In this document: piece by piece, positions 1 through 5,024 of the stretch | Position numbering within the stretch: position 1 is the stretch's first letter | Layout of the letters: each line of letters begins with the position of its first letter | Assembly (NCBI GenBank): GCA_018715425.1 | Contig: DVLR01000101.1 | Location: forward strand, 1 to 5,024 | Direction: 5' to 3' | Length of the DNA stretch: 5,024 nt | Source: Candidatus Merdenecus merdavium | GTDB lineage: Bacteria; Bacillota; Clostridia; Lachnospirales; Lachnospiraceae | Translations under genes and position numbers: made by a program | The notes under the pieces: generated by a model | Database searches by the model: none | The model's input: only the letters and a program-made list of their open reading frames with translations | What the model was told of the DNA's origin: nothing

Positions 1-912
1 TCTTAAAAACTGATCATATCTTTCCCCTTTAGACATCCTGGAATTCATTATGGAAACACGTTGGCCAAATCGTTTATGAAATCTCATTACCGTTTGATAA
101 GTTAAGGATATTTCCGGAATCAATACAATGGCTTGCTTTCCTTTCTCTATTCCATGGGCAATCAAATCAATGTATACTTCTGTTTTCCCACTGCCAGTAA
201 TACCATGAAGAAGATACGTTTTATAGATGCCTTGTTCCACATCCTTTAAAACAGCTTGAGTTACTTGTTGTTGTTCCTGATTTAGAAGGGTGTGAACATC
301 ACTTATCCCTCCTTCTATAGATGGATTTCGGTAAACTTGTTCTGATGTAATGGTTAATACTCCATCCTTTTCCATTCCAGTAATAACAGATCTTGTAATG
401 TTTAATTTTCCTATTACTAACTCATAAGAAAGCGTATCTTCTTCTAAAAAAGCTTCTAGAAGTCTTGCTTTTGCTGTAAAATGTTTTCTTTTACACTCTT
501 CCAAACGTTTTTTTAGCTCTTCTTTTGGTATTTGTAAATGAAGAAATCGCTTTTCTTTTACCTTCACTTTTTCCTTCACTGGCAACACTGTTTTCAAAGC
601 ATGGGCCATGGTACCACCATAATTTCGCCGCATCCATGCTGCTAAAGCAATTAATTTTGATTCGATTTCCATTCCCATCTCTAAAATACTGTCAATTTCC
701 TTCATCTTTGAAACATCGAATTCTTGCCGAGTCGTAATTTCTATTACGTAGCCCTTAATCAGACGATTTCCTCTTCCAAAAGGGATCTTTACCAACATGC
801 CTTCTTGTAATACTTCTACGAGATCAGCAGGAATCAGATATTGAAAAGACCGATCCAATTTCTCATGAGAGATATCTACAATGACGTTTGCAAATAACTG
901 ACTGTTGCTCAA
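1..912 (-). CDS. priA: Primosomal protein N' (replication restart helicase PriA), N-terminal 304 codons, truncated by window edge
   Basis: PriA is a superfamily 2 DNA helicase that recognises stalled forks and D-loops in the cytoplasm and reloads the replicative helicase. I translated the minus strand by hand. Residues about 5-110 match the PriA 3'-DNA-binding domain (SHEKLDRSFQYLIP, then VKIPFGRGNRLIKGYV). Residues about 120-195 fit the winged-helix region. The helicase domain then opens with a Walker A motif GITGSGKTEVY near residues 237-247 and the PriA block LIPEISLT (264-271), followed by MNSRMSKGERYDQF. The family is usually about 730-820 residues, so the Walker B motif, zinc-binding cysteines and C-terminus lie off the left edge. 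The start is a TTG at 910-912: an in-frame TGA sits three codons upstream, there is no usable Met before residue 39, and a good ribosome binding site precedes the TTG. It lies 38 bases downstream of murE in the same direction, so co-transcription is likely. Family assignment is firm. Confidence 0.96.
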   Translation of the reverse strand, partial: MSNSQLFANVIVDISHEKLDRSFQYLIPADLVEVLQEGMLVKIPFGRGNRLIKGYVIEITTRQEFDVSKMKEIDSILEMGMEIESKLIALAAWMRRNYGGTMAHALKTVLPVKEKVKVKEKRFLHLQIPKEELKKRLEECKRKHFTAKARLLEAFLEEDTLSYELVIGKLNITRSVITGMEKDGVLTITSEQVYRNPSIEGGISDVHTLLNQEQQQVTQAVLKDVEQGIYKTYLLHGITGSGKTEVYIDLIAHGIEKGKQAIVLIPEISLTYQTVMRFHKRFGQRVSIMNSRMSKGERYDQFLR

Positions 913-919
913 TCCCGCT

Positions 920-925
920 CACCTC
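920..925 (-). promoter_or_regulatory. Ribosome binding site of priA, deciding a TTG start
   Basis: On the minus strand GAGGTG (within AAAGAGGTGAG) lies 7 bases upstream of TTG. An in-frame TGA overlaps this site, so translation cannot begin further upstream. This supports the rare TTG start codon for priA. Confidence 0.8.
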
Positions 926-950
926 TTTCTGTACTTCACTTGTTTTTATT

Positions 951-2429
951 TTACTTCTCTCTTCTCTCCTTTAGGATTTCTTTAATTAAAACTCGTTCAT
1001 CCATTGGATATTTTTTTCCTTCAATCTCTTGATAATCCTCATGACCTTTTCCTGCTAATACAATAATATCTCCTGGCTGTCCATGGTCAATGACGTAAGC
1101 GATAGCATCTTTACGATTGACAATATCAATATGCTTACCTGTTGTTCTTTGAATCCCAGTAATAATATCATCTATGATCATTTGCGGTTCTTCAAACCTT
1201 GGATTATCTGATGTAATAACAGATAAATCTGCCAATCTGCCTGAAACTTCGCCCATTTCATAACGACGATTTCTATCTCTATTTCCGCCACAACCAAACA
1301 AACATACTAAACGATTTGGTTTATATTCCTTTAAAGTACTCAGTAAACTTTCAAGACTCATTGCATTATGAGCGTAATCAATCATCAGAGTAAATTCTTC
1401 TGAAACTGGAATCATTTCAATTCTGCCTTTTACTTTCGCCTCTTTTAATGCCTTTTTTATATTCTCTTCTGGAACTTTAAAATGATGGCAAATAGCAATA
1501 GCCGTCAAGGAATTATAAACACTAAACTTTCCAGGTACATCTACTTCCACCTGGAAATTCATCTTACCTGAAACTTGATAAGTAACTCCTAAGTAGCCAG
1601 GTTTTGTCACCAGTTCAACACCTGATGCACAAAAGTCCGCTTGTTCTGAAAAACCAAACGTTTCTATTTGGCAAGTATGATCTTTTAGAATACCGTCCAA
1701 ATGCTTATCATCCATGTTTACAATTCCTAGCTTACACTGTCTAAATAATAAGGATTTACAAGCCATATATTCTTCAAAATCGGCATGTTCATTTGGAGCA
1801 ATATGATCTGGCTCTAAGTTTGTAAAAATTCCAATATCAAAATCAAATCCTGCCGTTCTATGAAGTTTTAATCCTTGAGAGGAGACTTCCATTACAACGG
1901 CATCGCATCCTTCTACTACCATCTGTCGAAAGTATTCCTGTATAAGGTAAGATTCTGGTGTTGTATTATCAGCCTTTATAGCTTTATCACCTATCAAAAT
2001 CTCTATGGTTCCCATTAGACCAACCTTAAGACCAGTACTTTCTAATATGGATTTTACCATATAGGCCGTTGTGGTTTTTCCTTTGGTACCAGTGATTCCG
2101 ATAACTTTTAATTCTTTAGCCGGATGGTCAAAATATGCTGCTGAAATACATGCCAATGCATATCTACTATCTTCTACTTTAATAATTAAAGCATCTCCAG
2201 TTACCTCAACATCATCTTGTACTACAACGACAGTAGCGCCCTTGTCTATTACATCTTGAGCAAACTTATGTCCATCTGACACAGCTCCCTTTATACAAAT
2301 AAAAAGACTATCTTTAGATACCTTTCTTGAGTCATATACTACATCTTTTATTTCTATATTATGGATCTTTTTTGTTTCATTCATTTGAGTATAATCCAAA
2401 TGTTCTAATAATTGCTTTAAGAGTTTCAT
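951..2429 (-). CDS. murE: UDP-N-acetylmuramoyl-tripeptide synthetase (MurE ligase), probably meso-diaminopimelate-adding
   Basis: This cytoplasmic ATP-dependent ligase adds the third amino acid to UDP-MurNAc-L-Ala-D-Glu in peptidoglycan synthesis. The Mur ligase signature is complete in the 492-residue product: VVYDSR in the N-terminal UDP-binding domain, P-loop GITGTKGKTT at 111-120, NTTPE at about 155-159, MEVSSQG at about 180-186, the probable carbamylated lysine in ACKSLLF (near 225), DYAHN at 351-355, and GKGHE at 460-464. DNPR at 408-411 is the motif linked in known MurE enzymes to meso-diaminopimelate, whereas lysine-adding enzymes have a different sequence there. Length is normal for the family. 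I chose the ATG at 2427-2429 over the upstream ATG at 2439-2441 because GGAGG sits 5 bases before it and overlaps the upstream ATG. The variants FTNLEPDHI and YAHNAMS differ from the E. coli type (typically YAHTPDA) and resemble clostridial MurE. It stands beside priA rather than in a cell-wall cluster, so a second murE may exist elsewhere in the genome. The added amino acid is inferred. Confidence 0.95.
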   Translation of the reverse strand: MKLLKQLLEHLDYTQMNETKKIHNIEIKDVVYDSRKVSKDSLFICIKGAVSDGHKFAQDVIDKGATVVVVQDDVEVTGDALIIKVEDSRYALACISAAYFDHPAKELKVIGITGTKGKTTTAYMVKSILESTGLKVGLMGTIEILIGDKAIKADNTTPESYLIQEYFRQMVVEGCDAVVMEVSSQGLKLHRTAGFDFDIGIFTNLEPDHIAPNEHADFEEYMACKSLLFRQCKLGIVNMDDKHLDGILKDHTCQIETFGFSEQADFCASGVELVTKPGYLGVTYQVSGKMNFQVEVDVPGKFSVYNSLTAIAICHHFKVPEENIKKALKEAKVKGRIEMIPVSEEFTLMIDYAHNAMSLESLLSTLKEYKPNRLVCLFGCGGNRDRNRRYEMGEVSGRLADLSVITSDNPRFEEPQMIIDDIITGIQRTTGKHIDIVNRKDAIAYVIDHGQPGDIIVLAGKGHEDYQEIEGKKYPMDERVLIKEILKERREK

Positions 2430-2434
2430 ATTTT

Positions 2435-2439
2435 CCTCC
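2435..2439 (-). promoter_or_regulatory. Ribosome binding site of murE, deciding the start
   Basis: GGAGG on the minus strand lies 5 bases before the ATG at 2427-2429. The alternative in-frame ATG at 2439-2441 overlaps this sequence and has only a weak AGGA before it. The downstream Met is therefore the better start, giving a product beginning MKLLKQLLEH. Confidence 0.75.
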
Positions 2440-2511
2440 ATAATGATCCTATTTCTATTTCATAAATTACCAATATGCTCCTATTATTATATGAATTTAT
2501 GCATACACTAT

Positions 2512-2540
2512 AGAATACCATATGAATGGTATTTTTACAA
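2512..2540 (-). promoter_or_regulatory. Candidate murE(-priA) promoter
   Basis: Reading the minus strand, TTGTAA (2535-2540) and TATTCT (2512-2517) are separated by 17 bases. Each matches the sigma-A consensus at four of six positions, and they would give a leader of roughly 75 bases before murE. A consensus TATAAT also occurs nearer the gene at 2486-2491, but without a good -35 partner. Either or both could be used. No gene is visible in the surrounding stretch from 2430 to 2685, which is AT-rich. Confidence 0.35.
2514..2533. repeat. Inverted repeat, 8-base arms around a 4-base centre, upstream of murE
   Basis: AATACCAT and ATGGTATT are perfect reverse complements separated by ATGA, and a T run follows on the plus strand to 2536. 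It overlaps the spacer of the candidate murE promoter, so it could be an operator. The stem is AT-rich and no gene on the plus strand ends nearby, which makes a terminator role unlikely. Confidence 0.5.
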
Positions 2541-2685
2541 GATTTCAAACGTCTAGAAACACATGAAAATAAAGATCATAAAAAAATTTTCGATTTATAT
2601 GGTTAAACCAGAAGTGTTTAAATAAAATAGCTTCGGATTCTTCTGATCTTAGATTTTTCTCTGTTTTTTGATTCTGCAGGAGCTA

Positions 2686-3210
2686 TCACCGAAACAAAAA
2701 TTCAGGGGAAAACATTTCAAGTATTTCTTTTGTAACTTCATGGGGTGATTTCTTTTGTCCTGTCTGTATCCACGTAATCATATCCATAAACATTCCACCA
2801 ATTAAAAATTGTTTTTGGGTTTCTGTGAAATGTCCAGCAACTCCAATTTTATTCAGCATGAGTACCATACATCTATCAAATGGTTGTAGAAAGATATAGG
2901 ACATATTTTGCTGAATGAAAATTAAAATTTCTTTCTTCCTTGTGTTCCAAAATTCAAAGCATAAAATCAATGCACTGGACAGATCCATTTTTTCAAGTTT
3001 CACCAAAGAATCCATATACTCTTGAAATCCCTTCTCAATATGCCATACTAGAATTTGTTCCTTGGTCTCAAAGTTTCTGTAGAAAGTCAGTCTGGACACG
3101 CCTGCCCTCTTAGCTAGATCCGTAACAGTTATATCATTGTAATCTTTCTTCTCCATAAGATAAATCAACGCAAGTGCCAGTGATTCCTTACTGTGTTCCG
3201 ATGGTTTCAT
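2686..3210 (-). CDS. TetR/AcrR-family transcriptional regulator
   Basis: This is probably a dimeric, ligand-responsive DNA-binding repressor of 174 residues. The N-terminal domain is typical of TetR: an opening helix with SLALALIYLMEKKDYNDITV, then a helix-turn-helix at about residues 27-50 containing TDLAKRAGVSRLTFYRNFETKEQIL. The C-terminal ligand-binding half is helical, short and poorly conserved. It carries EFWNTRKKEILIFIQ and GGMFMDMITWIQTG, a layout resembling the TetR_C_8-type group found in Firmicutes. The ATG is preceded by GGGAGG at 3217-3222 with 6 bases spacing. It is transcribed away from the membrane protein gene beginning at 3332, with a large palindrome and both putative promoters between them. 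That is the usual arrangement for a TetR repressor controlling itself and its divergent neighbour. The ligand cannot be read from the sequence. I see no strong terminator after its stop. Family assignment is firm; the target is inferred from position. Confidence 0.92.
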   Translation of the reverse strand: MKPSEHSKESLALALIYLMEKKDYNDITVTDLAKRAGVSRLTFYRNFETKEQILVWHIEKGFQEYMDSLVKLEKMDLSSALILCFEFWNTRKKEILIFIQQNMSYIFLQPFDRCMVLMLNKIGVAGHFTETQKQFLIGGMFMDMITWIQTGQKKSPHEVTKEILEMFSPEFLFR

Positions 3211-3224
3211 AATAATCCTCCCTT

Positions 3225-3233
3225 AGTGTAACA
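3225..3233. repeat. Extra half-site of the putative operator in the tetR leader
   Basis: AGTGTAACA here is the exact reverse complement of TGTTACACT at 3294-3302 in the large palindrome, and differs by one base from AGTGTTACA at 3283-3291. It lies immediately upstream of the tetR ribosome binding site. It may be an auxiliary half-site for the repressor, or may pair with the upstream copy in the tetR leader RNA. Confidence 0.4.
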
Positions 3234-3275
3234 GGTTCTGCATATCTGTATCTTCCATATTTATTTAAGTATATA

Positions 3276-3281
3276 TATAAT
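3276..3281 (+). promoter_or_regulatory. Putative -10 element for the membrane protein gene
   Basis: TATAAT is a perfect -10 match about 50 bases upstream of the chosen ATG at 3332, which would put the transcript start near 3288. No good -35 is present: the bases 17 upstream are TTCCAT, matching only the first two positions. The promoter may be weak or need an activator. Confidence 0.45.
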
Positions 3282-3309
3282 AAGTGTTACAGATGTTACA
3301 CTTATTATA
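3276..3309. promoter_or_regulatory. Large palindromic operator candidate between tetR and the membrane protein gene
   Basis: The arms TATAATAAGTGT (3276-3287) and ACACTTATTATA (3298-3309) are perfect 12-base reverse complements separated by 10 bases. The centre adds a direct repeat GTTACA-GAT-GTTACA, partly inside the arms. Each arm's outer end is a consensus TATAAT reading inward, so a protein bound here would cover a possible -10 element for each divergent gene. TetR-family repressors typically bind such inverted repeats. That the neighbouring TetR protein binds here is inference from position. Confidence 0.75.
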
Positions 3310-3332
3310 CTTACGATTGGAGGATTTTGCAA
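3304..3332 (-). promoter_or_regulatory. Putative tetR promoter
   Basis: On the minus strand TTGCAA (3327-3332, four of six consensus bases) and a perfect TATAAT (3304-3309) are spaced by exactly 17 bases. This predicts a transcript start near 3297 and a leader of about 85 bases. The -10 lies in the right arm of the palindrome, and the -35 reaches the start codon of the divergent gene. This predicts autoregulation by any protein bound at the palindrome. Confidence 0.55.
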
Positions 3333-3973
3333 TGTTTCAAGTTATCATCACAATTTTAATTGGTATCAGTGGGATATGTTGGTCTATAGTTTATATCGAA
3401 TGTATCCGTAATGGTTTCAAACAGAAAACCTACTGTATGCCACTATTTGTACTTGCACTTAATTTCGCATGGGAAGGAATCTATGCCTATACAGATTTAT
3501 TCATACGTCACAACATTGGGGCTCAGGCTATTGCCAATTCCTGTTGGTTTATTCTTGACATCTTTATTGTCATAACTTGGCTGAAATACGGAAGGAAGGA
3601 TTTTACTGGTGCAAAGAAAAAGTTTTTCATTCCCTGGACGTTACTTGTAATCATCACAGCATTTGTATTGCAAATTCTGTTTATCTATGAGTTTGGAAAT
3701 GTAGAAGGAGAAAAATATTCTGCTTACCTACAGAACATTGCCATGAGTTTATCCTTCCTTGCTTTATTAGATAAGAGAAAAAGTTCAGAAGGACAGACTA
3801 TGACAATTGCAATTTGTAAGTGTATTGGAACATTGACGCCAACAATCTATGGCGCATTAGAAGGCAATATGTTCATTTTAATATCTGGTGCCATATGCTT
3901 CATATTCGATTTCATATACATTGGATATCTGTATAAAGTAAAAAGCTCTGAAAAGCGTATCCTTGTTGCCTAA
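3332..3973 (+). CDS. Seven-helix membrane protein resembling transmembrane-type terpene cyclases (Pyr4/PaxB-like)
   Basis: The 213-residue product has about seven hydrophobic helices (roughly 3-22, 36-56, 68-86, 98-118, 130-146, 157-176 and 178-201), short loops and a basic C-terminal tail. No cleavable signal peptide is evident. The first third reads GICWSIVYIE, then KTYCMPLF, then NFAWEGIYAY. This agrees with the pattern I recall from fungal membrane terpene cyclases: G-x-C-W-x-I-x-Y-I, T-Y-x-M and N-x-A-W-E-x-x-Y. Glu48 in the WE pair and Asp193 in the last helix (IFDFIYIGYLY) sit where Pyr4 has its two essential acids; helix 3 also carries Asp76. Those enzymes protonate and cyclise prenyl chains within the membrane. 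I chose the ATG at 3332 because GGAGG at 3319-3323 precedes it by 8 bases; an in-frame GTG at 3284 lies inside the operator palindrome. The gene is divergent from a TetR regulator and closed by its own terminator. Family resemblance is from memory, and no prenyltransferase is visible nearby, so catalytic function is unproven. Confidence 0.72.
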   Translation: MFQVIITILIGISGICWSIVYIECIRNGFKQKTYCMPLFVLALNFAWEGIYAYTDLFIRHNIGAQAIANSCWFILDIFIVITWLKYGRKDFTGAKKKFFIPWTLLVIITAFVLQILFIYEFGNVEGEKYSAYLQNIAMSLSFLALLDKRKSSEGQTMTIAICKCIGTLTPTIYGALEGNMFILISGAICFIFDFIYIGYLYKVKSSEKRILVA

Positions 3974-3977
3974 AACG

Positions 3978-4020
3978 AAAAACAATGTGCCTGCTAATCC
4001 TAGCAGACACATTGTTTTTT
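3978..4020. terminator. Bidirectional intrinsic terminator between convergent genes
   Basis: A hairpin of about 18 base pairs with one C/A mismatch closes on a 4-base loop (ATCC, 3997-4000). The inner stem is CTGCTA/TAGCAG and the outer stem ACAATGTG/CACATTGT. It is flanked by an A run on the left (3978-3982) and a T run on the right (4015-4020), so a U tract follows the stem in both directions. It begins 4 bases after the membrane protein gene's stop and ends 8 bases before xylA's stop, serving both. Confidence 0.93.
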
Positions 4021-4028
4021 GTTTTTAT

Positions 4029-5024
4029 TTATTTCGTTTCCATAATATATTGATTCAAAATTCCTTCTAACATTTCTTGACGTCCAGATCGGTTCTTAGT
4101 TACTCCATGCTTAAGGGCATAGGCTTCTAGCTCCTTAAATCCAATTTTATTATCAACGATGTCTTTTCCTAAACCTTCATGATAGCTTGCATATCTTTCT
4201 TCCTTAAAATCTTCGAAGACTCTATCCTCTAATAGCTTAGCTGCAACCTTAAGTCCTCTTGCAAATGTATCCATACCAGCAATGTAGGAATAGAATAGAT
4301 CCTCTTCTTCAAAAGATGCACGACGCACTTTAGAGTCAAAGTTTAGGCCACCTTTGGTAAAGCCTCCATCTAATAATACTTCATACATAGCCAAGGTTGT
4401 GTCATAAACATTAGTAGGGAATTGATCTGTATCCCATCCTAATAATAAATCCCCTTGGTTGGCATCTACACTTCCTAAAGCACCATTGATTCTAGCCATA
4501 TTTAATTCATGCTGGAAGGTATGCTGGGCTAAAGTTGCATGGTTAGCTTCAATATTTAGCTTAAAGTCATCCATCAAATCATATTTTCTTAAAAATGCTA
4601 ATACTGTGGATACATCGTAATCATACTGATGTTTCGTTGGTTCCTTTGGTTTAGGTTCGATTAGGAATTGTCCTTTAAAGTCGATCTCCTTTGCGTAATC
4701 TACAGCCATGTGCAAGAGACGAGCAAGATTATCTAATTCTAATCCTGTATTGGTATTTAAGAGGGTTTCGTAGCCTTCACGGCCTCCCCAAAACACGTAA
4801 TTTTCTCCCCCTAGTTCTTTGGTGATTTCCATGGCTTTTTTTATCTGCGCCGCTGCATAAGCAAATACCGTTGCATTACAAGAGGTACCTGCTCCATGGA
4901 CAAACTTATCATCGCTAAAAGCATTGGTTGTTCCCCACAAGCATTTAATACCAGTGCGTTTCATTTCCTCTTTTATTACATCTACAATGGTATCTAGGCG
5001 TTTGTTCGTCTCTTCTAAATCTTT
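4029..5024 (-). CDS. xylA: Xylose isomerase (class II), C-terminal 331 residues, 5' end outside window
   Basis: Xylose isomerase interconverts D-xylose and D-xylulose in the cytoplasm using two divalent metal ions, the entry step of xylose catabolism in most bacteria. The frame stays open to the right edge, so the Met codon at 4962-4964 is internal (the sequence before it is DTIVDVIKEE), and about 108 N-terminal residues, including the catalytic His of the FHD motif, are missing. In the visible part the metal-binding residues are intact: Glu and Lys of EPKPKEPTKHQYD (fragment residues 123 and 125), Glu and His of NIEANHATL (159, 162), Asp of SVDANQGD (187), two Asp of GWDTDQFPT (198, 200) and Asp of NFDSKVRR (230). 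Family marks such as YVFWGGREGYETLLNT and YIAGMDTFARGL are present. The extrapolated length near 440 residues fits the class II type seen in clostridia. No xylulokinase follows downstream, because the gene ends at the shared terminator facing the membrane protein gene. Confidence 0.98.
   Translation of the reverse strand, partial: KDLEETNKRLDTIVDVIKEEMKRTGIKCLWGTTNAFSDDKFVHGAGTSCNATVFAYAAAQIKKAMEITKELGGENYVFWGGREGYETLLNTNTGLELDNLARLLHMAVDYAKEIDFKGQFLIEPKPKEPTKHQYDYDVSTVLAFLRKYDLMDDFKLNIEANHATLAQHTFQHELNMARINGALGSVDANQGDLLLGWDTDQFPTNVYDTTLAMYEVLLDGGFTKGGLNFDSKVRRASFEEEDLFYSYIAGMDTFARGLKVAAKLLEDRVFEDFKEERYASYHEGLGKDIVDNKIGFKELEAYALKHGVTKNRSGRQEMLEGILNQYIMETK

Noticed and set aside
525..737. Open frame of 70 codons on the plus strand
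   Set aside because: It lies wholly inside priA on the opposite strand, has no family resemblance, and priA there encodes recognisable domain sequence.
2071..2259. Open frame of 62 codons on the plus strand
   Set aside because: It is antisense to the murE N-terminal and P-loop region, low in complexity (Ser/Thr-rich), and not like any known protein.
2430..2441. Upstream ATG at 2441 as murE start
   Set aside because: It overlaps the strong GGAGG that serves the ATG at 2429 and has only a weak AGGA of its own.
2610..2650. Possible tetR terminator from CTTCTG/CAGAAG and other short repeats after the tetR stop
   Set aside because: The six-base arms would enclose a loop of about 25 bases with no clean U tract following, so the structure is too weak to call.
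3262..3283. AT-alternating run (TATATATA) as a simple repeat of interest
   Set aside because: It is short and sits in a promoter region where AT-richness is expected. The informative part is the palindrome arm.
3284..3331. GTG at 3284 as start of the membrane protein, adding 16 residues
   Set aside because: It falls inside the palindrome and right at or before the predicted transcript start, with no ribosome binding site. The ATG at 3332 has GGAGG 8 bases upstream.

Overview
The window looks like chromosome from an AT-rich, low-GC Gram-positive anaerobe, most likely a member of the Clostridia close to Lachnospiraceae. This rests on strong GGAGG-type ribosome binding sites, AT-rich codon use, a clostridial-style MurE (YAHNA and EPDHI variants) and a long class II xylose isomerase of the kind found in Lachnospiraceae. 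The assignment is inference from recognised protein families, not a database match.

Layout. Positions 1-912 (minus) hold the first 304 codons of primosomal helicase PriA, which runs off the left edge. Directly upstream and in the same direction is a complete murE (951-2429, minus), separated from priA by 38 bases, so the two probably share a transcript. The 256 bases from 2430 to 2685 hold no gene I can support. They are AT-rich and contain the probable murE promoter, overlapped by an 8+4+8 inverted repeat; I see no convincing terminator for the gene upstream. Next is a divergent pair: a TetR-family repressor (2686-3210, minus) and a seven-helix membrane protein (3332-3973, plus). The 121 bases between them contain a 34-base perfect inverted repeat (12-base arms) with a consensus TATAAT at the outer end of each arm, so one repressor bound there could silence both promoters. 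A bidirectional hairpin terminator (3978-4020) separates the membrane gene from the convergent xylA (4029 to beyond 5024, minus), whose N-terminal part lies outside the window.

How the genes fit together. priA (replication restart), murE (peptidoglycan precursor synthesis) and xylA (xylose to xylulose) are ordinary housekeeping or catabolic genes with no shared pathway. The tetR/membrane-protein pair looks like a self-contained regulated cassette between them.

The most interesting item is the membrane protein. Its N-terminal half carries a pattern (G-x-C-W-x-I-x-Y-I, then T-Y-x-M, then N-x-A-W-E-x-x-Y), and its last helix carries an aspartate. Both match, from memory, the transmembrane-type terpene cyclases known from fungal meroterpenoid pathways (Pyr4/PaxB type). 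No prenyltransferase or other biosynthetic gene is visible next to it, so activity and substrate are unknown.
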